Assembly (NCBI GenBank): GCA_019117345.1
Contig: DWZW01000196.1
Span: 1-19,866 of the forward strand
DNA length: 19,866 bases
Direction of reading: 5' to 3'
From: Claveliimonas stercoravium
GTDB lineage: Bacteria; Bacillota; Clostridia; Lachnospirales; Lachnospiraceae
Shown here: in pieces, positions 6,591 through 14,393 of the stretch
How the letters are laid out: every line of letters begins with the position of its first letter
Numbering within the stretch: position 1 is the stretch's first letter
Notes under the pieces: model-generated
The model's database searches: none
What the model was told of the DNA's origin: nothing
Seen by the model: the letters and a program-made list of their open reading frames with translations, nothing else
Translations under genes and position numbers: made by a program

Positions 6591-6893
6591 CTATGACGGC
6601 TCGATCCCTTCCACTTCAAATCTGGTAAGCCACGGATATTCTATGTAATTCACAGCTATTTCCTCCGAGGTCTTCACCCCTTCCGCAGGGTAATACACAC
6701 TGCCGACCTCGCTCTCTGCGGCCACGTAGCCCTTCGCCTCCATGGCTTCCTTTTCCTCTCGGGTAAAACTTACCACGACCTCCTTATACGGAGGCGCGCA
6801 TCAGCTGGTGTACTCCTCCACGCCAAGCACAAGGTCCTTCCACCCCAGCCTTTCCATATATGCCTTTGCCTGGTCATTCAGCTTTACCATCAT
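6591..6893 (-). CDS. Putative selenoprotein, small HesB-like 'CC/Se motif' type (UGA at codon 31 read as Sec)
   Basis: The frame opens at tandem ATGs (6893, 6890), with AGGGAG about 11 bases upstream, and runs 100 codons to a TAG, interrupted once by TGA at 6801-6803. The TGA is flanked by Ser and Cys (EEYTS-U-CAPPYKEV), a redox-type UC pair. Coding-like sequence continues for 69 codons after it (VVSFTREEKEAMEAK, IEYPWLTRFEVEGIEPS). The N-terminus (VKLNDQAKAYMERLGW) resembles IscA/HesB-like proteins, and clostridia have small HesB-like proteins with CC, CU or UC pairs. The start lies about 20 bases after the zinc-ribbon membrane protein gene, in one operon. Function is unknown, perhaps thiol/selenol redox or metal binding. 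Alternatives are a nonsense mutation in a Cys-Cys protein or a sequencing error. Confidence 0.72.
6760..6777 (-). promoter_or_regulatory. Candidate bacterial SECIS element within the selenoprotein gene
   Basis: Starting 24 bases after the UGA, the minus-strand RNA can fold CG(U)GGUAA-GUU-UUACCCG: seven base pairs, one bulged U and a three-base loop beginning with G. The loop starts 32 bases after the UGA. Bacterial SECIS elements have a short stem, a G early in the apical loop and this order of spacing; E. coli elements also carry a bulged U. A second, nearer hairpin (CCTCC-GTATAA-GGAGG, 6779-6794) could contribute or be the true element. Confidence 0.45.
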
Positions 6894-6913
6894 CCCGGAT
6901 CACGCTCCCTTTT

Positions 6914-8020
6914 TTAATAATATGAGCCAAAGCCTGAACCAAGGCCTGAGCCAAAGCCGCTCATGGCGCTCCCAAGCATAGAAGTCAGCATATCAGCTGC
7001 CATCATGTATAAAATGATATACAGGACAAGCGACGAGATCACTTTCACGAGAAAGAACGCATACACTCTCCTGTCATCGTCGCCCTGTGCGACTGCCCGG
7101 TAAGCCCCGTACTGGACATAGGGCAGGATCAGGCTGCCGAACACAAGGACAAAGACAGAACCTGTGAGGAAAAACGGAGCCAGTATACCCGCCACGATGG
7201 CGATGATCCCGTCGTAGAGCGCCCGGCTTCCCACTACACAGAACATGGCGTTTATATTGGCGCTGCCCTTAAACATGCCGGCAAACACGTTCAGGAGCAC
7301 TGCCTCCAGGGCATCCACTCCCAGTGTCAAGAGGAGAACGAGAATGACCAGCTTAAAATAGGGCATCTGTATCAGCCCGTTTGCAGCTCCAGAAATCCTT
7401 GACGCCGCGATCAGGACAATGATAAGGATGACCAGCGCCTTTAAGCCGATCAGCTCCAGCCCCACCAGCGGGGAGTTTCCTGCGGCTATCCTCCTTGTCT
7501 CTGTCACAGGGCGTTTCAGGATGGGAAGGACCTCGCGGAACATATTCTGAGCTCCCGCCATGGCCTGCGCTCCCATCTGCTTCATCTGCTGGCTGTTCAT
7601 GCCCGCCCACTGAGACTGCTGGCCATTGTTCATTCCCTGCCTGTACTGCTGGCCATTGTTCATTCCCTGCCTGTACTGCTGGCCGCTGTTCATTCCTTGG
7701 TTATACTGCTGATTGCCACCCACGCCCTGGTTATACTGCGGCTGACCGTACTGCTGGTAATTTGTCCCCTGGGACTGCTGCCGGGGGCCTGCGCTCTGGC
7801 TCTGCTGTCCTCCCTGGTAATTCGTGTAGGCTGAGCTCTGGTACTGATCACCGCTCTGGTGCTGATCACCGCTCTGCTGCCAGCCCGCTGCTCCGGGGGC
7901 CGCTGCACTCTGGTTCTGAGTTGTACTTTGTTTCTGTGCTGCGCTCTGTTCTTGCTGTGTGCAGTTGCAGACCTCGCCTTCTTCCAATCTTCTTCCGCAT
8001 TGTGTACAAAATTTTGCCAT
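6914..8020 (-). CDS. Zinc-ribbon, Gln-rich multi-pass membrane protein (Yip1-like C-terminus)
   Basis: A 368-residue protein with three parts. Residues 1-22 form a zinc ribbon (Cys5, Cys8, Cys18, Cys20 in FCTQCGRRLEEGEVCNC). A Gln/Asn/Ser/Gly-rich low-complexity linker extends to about residue 150 and contains YRQGMNNGQQ repeats. The C-terminal half has about five hydrophobic segments, resembling Yip1/DUF-type membrane domains, and ends in a Gly-rich tail (GFGSGLGSGFGSYY). The ribbon and linker are probably cytosolic. The start has AAGGGG seven bases upstream of the ATG. A near-consensus promoter lies 36 bases before the gene, making it first in the unit with the selenoprotein and the small membrane protein. 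Function is unknown; zinc-ribbon membrane proteins of this build are common in Firmicutes. Confidence 0.85.
   Translation of the reverse strand: MAKFCTQCGRRLEEGEVCNCTQQEQSAAQKQSTTQNQSAAAPGAAGWQQSGDQHQSGDQYQSSAYTNYQGGQQSQSAGPRQQSQGTNYQQYGQPQYNQGVGGNQQYNQGMNSGQQYRQGMNNGQQYRQGMNNGQQSQWAGMNSQQMKQMGAQAMAGAQNMFREVLPILKRPVTETRRIAAGNSPLVGLELIGLKALVILIIVLIAASRISGAANGLIQMPYFKLVILVLLLTLGVDALEAVLLNVFAGMFKGSANINAMFCVVGSRALYDGIIAIVAGILAPFFLTGSVFVLVFGSLILPYVQYGAYRAVAQGDDDRRVYAFFLVKVISSLVLYIILYMMAADMLTSMLGSAMSGFGSGLGSGFGSYY
7621..7740 (-). repeat. 30-bp in-gene tandem repeat (four units)
   Basis: Two identical 30-base units (7621-7650, 7651-7680) are followed by two diverged ones (7681-7710, 7711-7740). They encode the YRQGMNNGQQ-type decapeptide repeat in the Gln-rich linker. 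Since 30 is a multiple of three, unit gain or loss would keep the frame, so length polymorphism between strains is likely. Confidence 0.9.
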
Positions 8021-8055
8021 CTTTTGTCCCCTTCCTTCTCATTTCTGATAGCTTT

Positions 8056-8084
8056 ATTGTAGTAAGATTGTCGGGTCTTGTCAA
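8056..8084 (-). promoter_or_regulatory. Strong promoter of the zinc-ribbon/selenoprotein unit
   Basis: A perfect TTGACA (8079-8084), a 17-base spacer and TACAAT (8056-8061) on the minus strand. The start is expected near 8049, about 30 bases before the ATG at 8020. It sits just beyond the acyltransferase stop at 8101; no terminator lies between them. Confidence 0.8.
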
Positions 8085-8100
8085 TCTCTACCCGCCGGCA

Positions 8101-9114
8101 TCAGGTGATCTTCCTGCCGGCTCCTGTCCTCCGCAGCAGCCAGACGCACAGGAAGGAGACGGCCGTGATGCTCGCCACAAGCGCCGGCACCGCGATCCAG
8201 GCGGACAGGTCACAGGGCTCCATATGTTTTTTGTAGTTGTCCAGGAACAGGATATGGATGAGATAAATCCCAAAGGAGCATCCGCAGAAGAGGTCGATGA
8301 CTTTTTTCGCCCTCTCACCGGGCCGCAGCTTTCCTCCTCCCAGCCTGAGCATAAAGAGGAAAAACATGGCTGAGGCCAGCACGATAAAGGGCATGCCGTA
8401 GGTGAGGGCTCCCTCGTAGTGATCCTCCTGGGCCACCGTCGCGGCCAGCGTGATGCCAAAGGAGGCAGCAAGGCTCACGAGGCATACCGCTGCTGCCACT
8501 CTCTGGCTGAGGCGGATGCGGTCCCTGTACTTATAGAGGTAGTAGCCTGCGTACAGGTAATAGACATAGACCCGGTCTCCTATCAGGGGCGGGTCGTAGT
8601 AAAATTCGCCGTGCATCAGCCACAGCAGATAGTTGGCGATGACCGTTCCTGTCGTCACCACAAAGAACGCCTTCTCCAGCCTTACGCTGAAATTCCTGCA
8701 CATCACCTGCAGGAACGGAAGGACCAGGTAAATGGGTATCATGGCATACAGATACCACAGATGCGCTTCCACCGGCTCATAGAGGATCGTCCGCAGGTCA
8801 AAATCCGATTTCATGTAAAAGATATTCCACAGATAGTAGACCAGGCTCCACACCACCAGCACGGTAAAAAAGCGGACGAGCCTCTTCACATGCTTTTCAA
8901 GGGGCTCATCTCTCCCCATCAGCAGCGCCCCGGTGATCATGAAAAAGCAGGGCACGCTCACTCTTGCCGCCGTGTCCACCACAAGTGAAAAGAGGTATTC
9001 ACTGTCCGGGATTTCCCCGTAGCCCCGGCAGAAATAATTGCTCACATGTATGGCGATCACCAGGACAAAGGACACCATGCGTATCAGTTCCAGATTATAA
9101 TTTTTTTCTCTCAT
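8101..9114 (-). CDS. Acyltransferase 3 family membrane protein (OafA/WecH-like)
   Basis: A 337-residue integral membrane protein with about ten hydrophobic segments. Family features are an N-terminal NLELIRMVSFVLVIAIHVSNY, where the membrane-embedded histidine (AIHVSN) is the family's likely catalytic residue, a conserved VPCFFMITGALL segment and a C-terminal FGIYLIHILFLD. Such enzymes O-acetylate cell-surface sugars or peptidoglycan, or act on amino-acid or antibiotic-resistance-type substrates. The acceptor here is unknown. The ATG at 9114 has GAAAGGA a few bases upstream. It begins 21 bases after ispH, so the two are probably co-transcribed, although no functional tie is known. Confidence 0.88.
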   Translation of the reverse strand: MREKNYNLELIRMVSFVLVIAIHVSNYFCRGYGEIPDSEYLFSLVVDTAARVSVPCFFMITGALLMGRDEPLEKHVKRLVRFFTVLVVWSLVYYLWNIFYMKSDFDLRTILYEPVEAHLWYLYAMIPIYLVLPFLQVMCRNFSVRLEKAFFVVTTGTVIANYLLWLMHGEFYYDPPLIGDRVYVYYLYAGYYLYKYRDRIRLSQRVAAAVCLVSLAASFGITLAATVAQEDHYEGALTYGMPFIVLASAMFFLFMLRLGGGKLRPGERAKKVIDLFCGCSFGIYLIHILFLDNYKKHMEPCDLSAWIAVPALVASITAVSFLCVWLLRRTGAGRKIT

Positions 9115-9135
9115 CAGGTTCCTTTCTATGACCGG

Positions 9136-10047
9136 TCAGTCAAGGATTTTCGTCAGGTCAGTGGCCGGCTTTTGGCAGGTGGCAGGATCATCCTCCTCAA
9201 ACTGCTCCAGAAAGGCAATGACCTGGTTTGTCAGGTAGGTGGGGGTGGAAGCCCCGGAGGAGACAGCCGCCTTTCTCTTTCCTCTCAGGAGCTCCACGTC
9301 CAGATCGTCCAGACTTTCTATCATGTGGACCTCCCTTTTCTCCCGCGCGATAGCGGCCAGCTTCTGGGTGTTGTTGGAGTGGGGGTCCCCCACGATAAAC
9401 ACGATATCCACATCCTCGTCCATATTTTTAATAGCCTCCTGCCGTATCTTGGTGGCCGTGCACGTCTCCTTCTCGACGAGTACGCGGGGCAGCAGTCCTT
9501 CCGCGTACTCGCACAGCTCCTGCACATCGTACAGAGACATAGTGGTCTGGTTTGTGATGACGTAGGACCTGTCCGCGTCCATGCCATCAAGGTCCTCTTT
9601 GCTTGTGATCAGGTGGACCCTTTTTGTGTCGATGGAGACGGCGCCCTCCGCCTCCGGGTGCCCTGCCTTTCCAAAATATAATACCTCAAATCCCTCTCTC
9701 AGCCTTGTCTTGATCACATTGTGGGTCTTGATGACATCCAGGCAGGAGGCGTCAATGACGTGGAGTCCCTTCCTTCGCGCCTTCTCAAACACCTGGTCGC
9801 TGGCCCCGTGGGCCGTGATGATGACCGTCCCCTCATCAATCTCATCCAGAAGCTCCAGCCGGGTCTTGCCCGGATGATCGATGGTCTCAATGCCCATCTC
9901 CTTCAAGGCATCCACAATGTACTGGTTGTGGACGATCATACCCAGGATGACGATGGGCATCTTTTCATCCCTTGCCTTTTTTGCCATCTCTATTGCCCGC
10001 ACAACGCCCTTGCAGTATCCCCTCGGAGTTATCGCTTTGACCTGCAT
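9136..10047 (-). CDS. ispH: 4-hydroxy-3-methylbut-2-enyl diphosphate reductase
   Basis: A 303-residue iron-sulfur enzyme catalysing the last step of the MEP isoprenoid pathway, HMBPP to IPP and DMAPP. The three cluster cysteines are Cys12 (RGYCKGV), Cys102 (DASCLDV) and Cys196 (KETCTATK). Substrate and proton-transfer residues are visible: His40, His80 (TAHGAS), His130 with Glu132 (GKAGHPE), Thr168 (NQTTMS) and the DPHSNNT loop. There is no fused S1/RpsA domain, unlike many clostridial IspH proteins. A GGAG-rich sequence precedes the ATG. The upstream 5' region (to 10183) is AT-rich but gave no convincing promoter. Transcription enters from the right after the terminator of the GGGtGRT unit. 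Confidence 0.96.
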   Translation of the reverse strand: MQVKAITPRGYCKGVVRAIEMAKKARDEKMPIVILGMIVHNQYIVDALKEMGIETIDHPGKTRLELLDEIDEGTVIITAHGASDQVFEKARRKGLHVIDASCLDVIKTHNVIKTRLREGFEVLYFGKAGHPEAEGAVSIDTKRVHLITSKEDLDGMDADRSYVITNQTTMSLYDVQELCEYAEGLLPRVLVEKETCTATKIRQEAIKNMDEDVDIVFIVGDPHSNNTQKLAAIAREKREVHMIESLDDLDVELLRGKRKAAVSSGASTPTYLTNQVIAFLEQFEEDDPATCQKPATDLTKILD

Positions 10048-10183
10048 CTTCCTTCTCTCCTGTTCACTCTCTTATATTTCTTCTGATATTTTCCTTTCCG
10101 GATTTTATGCCGGTGTTTACAGTGTATCATAATAACGCCAAAGTTTATACCGTTTTCTTACAAAAGGCACATCCCTCAGACAT

Positions 10184-10239
10184 AAAAAAGCTCCCCACAA
10201 GGCAGCTCCGGATCTTCCGGTGTCCGCCATATGGGGAGC
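10184..10239 (-). terminator. Intrinsic terminator after the GGGtGRT gene
   Basis: On the minus strand GCTCCCCA (10232-10239) pairs with TGGGGAGC (10190-10197) and is followed by six T's. A second short hairpin (CCGGA-TCT-TCCGG, 10208-10220) is nested in the loop. It lies about 22 bases beyond the stop at 10262. Confidence 0.88.
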
Positions 10240-10261
10240 CTTTCATTTCAAAGGATTTTCA

Positions 10262-11272
10262 TTAGAATTTGCCAGCTTTCTTTGCTTCCTCGATGGAAAC
10301 GGCAACCGCAACAGTCATACCAACCATCGGGTTGTTTCCTGCGCCGATGAGACCCATCATCTCTACGTGAGCCGGTACGGAAGAGGATCCTGCAAACTGA
10401 GCGTCAGAGTGCATACGTCCCATTGTATCTGTCATACCGTAGGAAGCCGGTCCTGCAGCCATGTTGTCCGGGTGGAGTGTACGTCCTGTACCGCCGCCGG
10501 ATGCAACGGAGAAGTATTTCTTTCCTGCTTCTACGCACTCTTTTTTGTATGTTCCTGCAACCGGATGCTGGAAACGTGTCGGGTTTGTGGAGTTACCTGT
10601 GATGGAAACGTCAACGCCCTCTTTCCACATGATGGCAACACCCTCGCGCACGTCGTTTGCACCGTAGCAGTTTACTTTGGAGCGAAGTCCGTCAGAGTAA
10701 GCAATCCTCTGTACTTCTTTCAGCTCGCCTGTGAAGTAGTCGTACTCTGTCTGTACGTATGTGAAACCGTTGATCCTGGAAATGATCTTTGCAGCGTCTT
10801 TTCCAAGTCCGTTCAGGATAACACGGAGAGGTTTCTTGCGCACTTTGTTTGCTTTCTCAGCGATACCGATCGCACCCTCTGCTGCTGCGAAGGACTCATG
10901 TCCAGCCAGGAAGCAGAAGCAGTCTGTTGTCTCCTCAAGGAGCATCTTGCCAAGGTTACCATGTCCAAGACCTACTTTACGCTGGTCAGCAACGGATCCC
11001 GGAATACAGAAAGCCTGCAGGCCCTCTCCGATCGCTGCTGCGGCGTCTGCAGCTGTCTCACAGCCCTTCTTGATGGCGATAGCTGCACCTGTGATGTAAG
11101 CCCAGCATGCATTCTCGAAACAGATCGGCTGAATGCCTTTGATCTGGTTGTATACGTCCAGTCCGGCATCTTTTGTGATCTTCTCAGCTTCTTCCAGTGA
11201 AGCAATGCCGTAGCTGTTTAATACTTCATTGATTTTATCAATTCTTCTTTCATATGATTCAAATAAAGCCAT
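10262..11272 (-). CDS. GGGtGRT family protein, function unknown
   Basis: A 336-residue soluble protein carrying the family's namesake motif GGGTGRT at residues 259-265 (SVASGGGTGRTLHPDN). Other striking stretches are GLGHGNLGKMLLEETTDCFCFLAGHESFAAAEGA (about 101-134), the GITGNSTNPTRF-like DVSITGNSTNPTRFQHPV and a Gly/Met-rich C-terminus. Eight cysteines are present (51, 56, 71, 89, 118, 120, 202, 246), with a CFC pair at 118-120. AGGAGG lies eight bases before the ATG. It follows the NifU-like gene by 49 bases and ends in a strong terminator, forming a two-gene unit. The invariant pairing with an Fe-S scaffold-like protein suggests a metal- or cluster-linked role, but no activity is established to my knowledge. 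Confidence 0.88.
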   Translation of the reverse strand: MALFESYERRIDKINEVLNSYGIASLEEAEKITKDAGLDVYNQIKGIQPICFENACWAYITGAAIAIKKGCETAADAAAAIGEGLQAFCIPGSVADQRKVGLGHGNLGKMLLEETTDCFCFLAGHESFAAAEGAIGIAEKANKVRKKPLRVILNGLGKDAAKIISRINGFTYVQTEYDYFTGELKEVQRIAYSDGLRSKVNCYGANDVREGVAIMWKEGVDVSITGNSTNPTRFQHPVAGTYKKECVEAGKKYFSVASGGGTGRTLHPDNMAAGPASYGMTDTMGRMHSDAQFAGSSSVPAHVEMMGLIGAGNNPMVGMTVAVAVSIEEAKKAGKF

Positions 11273-11321
11273 TTATGTATCCTCCTGAATTATTACCTTT
11301 ATTCTCTGCGACAACCTGCTA

Positions 11322-12014
11322 TTACTCTTTGCGCGGATCGATGATCTTCACAGCGTCATCTACACGTCCGTACTGGCCCTTTGCCTTCTCCCAGGCATCG
11401 TTCGGTGTATCGCCGTTTTTGATAAAGTCTGTCAGCTTTCCAAGGTTTACGAACTGGTATCCGATGATCTCATCGTTCTCGTCAAGAGCGATACCTGTTA
11501 CATATCCCTCTGCCATCTCAAGGTAACGGGGACCTTTGGCTAATGTACCATACATGGTTCCAACCTGTGAACGGAGTCCTTTTCCGAGGTCTTCCAGTCC
11601 TGCTCCGATAGCAAGGCCGTTCTCAGAGAACGCGCTCTGTGTTCTTCCGTAAACGATCTGGAGGAAGAGCTCTCTCATGGCTGTGTTGATAGCGTCACAG
11701 ACAAGGTCTGTGTTCAGTGCCTCGAGGATGGTCTTTCCAGGCAGGATCTCAGAAGCCATAGCTGCGGAGTGAGTCATTCCGGAACATCCCAGTGTCTCAA
11801 CGAGAGCCTCCTGGATGATGCCGTCTTTTACGTTCAGTGTCAGCTTGCATGCTCCCTGCTGAGGTGCGCACCAGCCCACACCGTGTGTAAATCCGGAGAT
11901 GTCCTTGATCTCTTTAGCCTGTACCCATTTTGCTTCTTCCGGGATCGGAGCCGGTCCGTGATTTGCACCCTGAGCTACCGGACACATCATTTCTACTTCA
12001 TGTGAATAAATCAT
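11322..12014 (-). CDS. NifU/IscU-like iron-sulfur cluster assembly scaffold protein
   Basis: A 230-residue soluble protein. The central region LVETLGCSGMTHSAAMASEILPGKTILEAL (about 71-100) matches the NifU/IscU N-terminal domain around its cluster cysteine (Cys77). Cys11, Cys49, Cys56 and Cys106 are further candidate ligands. It is longer than IscU (about 125-150 residues), with a distinct N-terminal segment (SHEVEMMCPVAQGANHGPAP) and a C-terminal extension containing GYVTGIALDENDEIIGYQFVNLGKL. The start at 12014 (MIYSHEVEM) is set by AAGGAG seven bases upstream; an upstream in-frame start lacks one. It leads a two-gene unit with the GGGtGRT protein. It is not next to iscS or sufBCD, so a specialised scaffold is likelier than the housekeeping one. 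Confidence 0.85.
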   Translation of the reverse strand: MIYSHEVEMMCPVAQGANHGPAPIPEEAKWVQAKEIKDISGFTHGVGWCAPQQGACKLTLNVKDGIIQEALVETLGCSGMTHSAAMASEILPGKTILEALNTDLVCDAINTAMRELFLQIVYGRTQSAFSENGLAIGAGLEDLGKGLRSQVGTMYGTLAKGPRYLEMAEGYVTGIALDENDEIIGYQFVNLGKLTDFIKNGDTPNDAWEKAKGQYGRVDDAVKIIDPRKE

Positions 12015-12106
12015 TTTAAAACTCCTTTCGATATGCATACATGCCCTTGGCTGCACGTATGGATTTTTTTGCAGGGTTGTTATATATTTAACCCATAGCT
12101 AAAATT

Positions 12107-12135
12107 ATTTTCTCATAATTTTCGACATTCGTCAA
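12107..12135 (-). promoter_or_regulatory. Candidate promoter of the NifU-like/GGGtGRT unit
   Basis: TTGACG (12130-12135), a 17-base spacer and GAAAAT (12107-12112) on the minus strand. The -10 is imperfect. The leader of about 85 bases contains small hairpins (for example GGGTT...AACCC) but no recognisable riboswitch. No terminator for topB was found in this 152-base gap. Confidence 0.4.
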
Positions 12136-12166
12136 TCTGGTTTCAGCAATTTTTCTGCCGGTCCCT

Positions 12167-14350
12167 CTACTGGTCCAGCTTTATTCCTGCGAGGGCGTCC
12201 GCAAAGGCCGTGTTGACCGGCTCATCCTTCTGTCTGTCCAGATATTTCCGGACGTCCCGCCTGCTGACACCTGCCCCCTCTTTCTTTCTGCGCTCTTTGA
12301 AGGCGGACAGCTTCTCCTTGTATCCGCAGGAGCAGACAAAGACCTGTCCGTCACCCTGCCCTTTGAGCATCATCTTCCTGTGGCAGTTTGGGCACCGCGC
12401 GTTGGAGGTGCGGGCAATGGTCTCCCGGTGGCCGCACTCTCTGTCCTGACACACCAGCATCTCCGCGTTCTTTCCCTTCACCTTCAGCATCCGCTTGCCG
12501 CAGACCGGGCATTTCGTGTTGGTCAGATTATCGTGGCGGAAAGTTCCTGTGCCGGTACGGATCTCCTCCGTGACCGCCTGCGCATAGTCCCGGATATCGC
12601 GCATAAAAACAGTCCGCTTCAGCTTTCCCTCCGCGATGCGGGAGAGCTTCATCTCCCAGTCTGCGGTAAGCTCCGGCTTTTTCAGGTCTGCAGGGACCAG
12701 CTCCAAAAGCTGCTTTGCCTTGGAGGTGAGATAGATCTCGTTCCCCCTTTTCTCCAGGAGAAAGCTTCCAAAAAGCTTGTCCATGATGTCCGCCCGGGTG
12801 GCCACAGTCCCAAGTCCGCCGGTCTCTCCCAGTGTCTTTGCCGCCTTCTTATCATGGCTCTCCATGTAGGCAGCCGGATCCTCCATGGCAGCCAGAAGAG
12901 TTCCCTCGTTAAATCTGGCAGGGGGCTTTGTTTTCCCCTCCGTGATGACAAGATGGATGTCCCCGATCCGGTCTCCCTTCTCCAGGCCGGGGAGCGACTG
13001 GCTCTTCACTTCCTCCTCATCCCCGCTCTCATCTTCCTCATCCGGGCCGTAGATTTCTCTCCAGCCCTCCTTCAGCATGTGCCTTCCCTTTGCGGTGAAG
13101 CGCTCCCCTCCGATGGCCGCTGTGAGCTGTATCTCCTCGTACTCTGCCGGCGGATAGAGGACGGACAGGAAGCGTCTCACCACCAGGTCGTATATCCTTC
13201 TCTCCTCGTTCGTCATGTGGGTCAGCTCCACATACTGCTCTGTGGGGATGATGGCGTGGTGGTCAGACACCTTTTTGTCATTGACAAAGGCGGCCTTCGG
13301 ACTTACCTGGACACGCATCACCTTTGCGGCCAGCTTCCGGTAGGGGCCTGCGGCGCAGGCGCCGAGCCTGTCTTTTATGGTGGGCACGATATCGCTGCTG
13401 ATATACCGGGAGTCTGTCCTGGGATAGGTCAGCACCTTGTGATCCTCGTAGAGCCGCTGCATGATGTTCAGCGTCTCCTTTGGCGAAAACCCGAACTTCT
13501 TGTAGGCGTCCTTCTGGAGCTCTGTCAGATCATAGAGAAGAGGCGCATAGGTCTTTTTCCTGGAGGTCCTCACCTCTTCCACGACTGCCTCCCGTCCCTC
13601 CAGGTCTCTCTCAAGGCCCTGTATCCTGCCTCTGTCAAAGGTCCTTGTGCTCCCCGAGCTTCTGTCCTTCCACATAAGAGTGATGCCCTTTGCGGACGCC
13701 CGCAGCCCGTAGTAGGTCTGGGGGACAAAGCTGCGTATCTGCTCCTCCCTCTTGGCCACAATAGCCAGGGTGGGGGTCTGGACCCTGCCGCAGGAGAGCT
13801 GGGCGTTGTACTTGCATGTCAGCGCTCTCGTGGCGTTGATCCCCACAAGCCAGTCCGCCTCCGCGCGGCACAGGGCAGCGTCGTAGAGAGGGTCATAGTC
13901 GTGTCCGTCCCGCAGCCGGGCGAAGCCCTCCCGGATGGCCTTGTCCGTGACGGAGGAGATCCAGAGCCTCCTGATGGGCTTTTTATTGCCCGCCTTGGCG
14001 AGGATCAGCCGGGCCACCAGCTCCCCCTCCCGCCCGGCGTCGGTGGCGATGATAATTTCCCCCACGTCCTTCCTGTGTATCTGGGCCTTCACGGCCTGGT
14101 ACTGCTTCTGGCTCTGGCGGATCACCTCCAGCCTGAACTCCTTTGGCATCAGGGGCAGGTCCTCCAGCTTCCAGGCCTTGTATTTGGGGTCATAGTCCTC
14201 CGGGTCCGCCAGGGTCACAAGGTGCCCCAGCCCCCAGGTGACGATATACTGTCCGCCCTCGATGGCGCCGGAAATATTTTTCCCGCACTTCAGGACTCTG
14301 GCTATGTCCCGGGCCACCGACGGCTTTTCTGCGATAACCAATGCTTTCAT
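12167..14350 (-). CDS. topB: DNA topoisomerase III (type IA)
   Basis: A 727-residue type IA topoisomerase that relaxes or decatenates DNA by single-strand passage. The Toprim domain is at the N-terminus with AEKPSVA (Glu7) and TDAGREGE (103-110). The catalytic tyrosine is Tyr309 in TYPRTDSRYIS. The C-terminus carries two zinc-finger modules, CPVCGKRM...CQDRECGH and CPNCHRKM...CSCGYKE, a common clostridial extension. A GAGGAG motif lies 11 bases before the ATG. It starts 43 bases after the GNAT-fusion gene and closes the housekeeping run. This form (topB rather than topA) is recognised by the VTWGLGHLVTL motif and length, and could also be a plasmid-type relative, which the context argues against. 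Confidence 0.95.
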   Translation of the reverse strand: MKALVIAEKPSVARDIARVLKCGKNISGAIEGGQYIVTWGLGHLVTLADPEDYDPKYKAWKLEDLPLMPKEFRLEVIRQSQKQYQAVKAQIHRKDVGEIIIATDAGREGELVARLILAKAGNKKPIRRLWISSVTDKAIREGFARLRDGHDYDPLYDAALCRAEADWLVGINATRALTCKYNAQLSCGRVQTPTLAIVAKREEQIRSFVPQTYYGLRASAKGITLMWKDRSSGSTRTFDRGRIQGLERDLEGREAVVEEVRTSRKKTYAPLLYDLTELQKDAYKKFGFSPKETLNIMQRLYEDHKVLTYPRTDSRYISSDIVPTIKDRLGACAAGPYRKLAAKVMRVQVSPKAAFVNDKKVSDHHAIIPTEQYVELTHMTNEERRIYDLVVRRFLSVLYPPAEYEEIQLTAAIGGERFTAKGRHMLKEGWREIYGPDEEDESGDEEEVKSQSLPGLEKGDRIGDIHLVITEGKTKPPARFNEGTLLAAMEDPAAYMESHDKKAAKTLGETGGLGTVATRADIMDKLFGSFLLEKRGNEIYLTSKAKQLLELVPADLKKPELTADWEMKLSRIAEGKLKRTVFMRDIRDYAQAVTEEIRTGTGTFRHDNLTNTKCPVCGKRMLKVKGKNAEMLVCQDRECGHRETIARTSNARCPNCHRKMMLKGQGDGQVFVCSCGYKEKLSAFKERRKKEGAGVSRRDVRKYLDRQKDEPVNTAFADALAGIKLDQ

Positions 14351-14393
14351 CTGTCAGTCTTCTCCTCAGTCGTCTTCTATTCCTCGGGGATTT

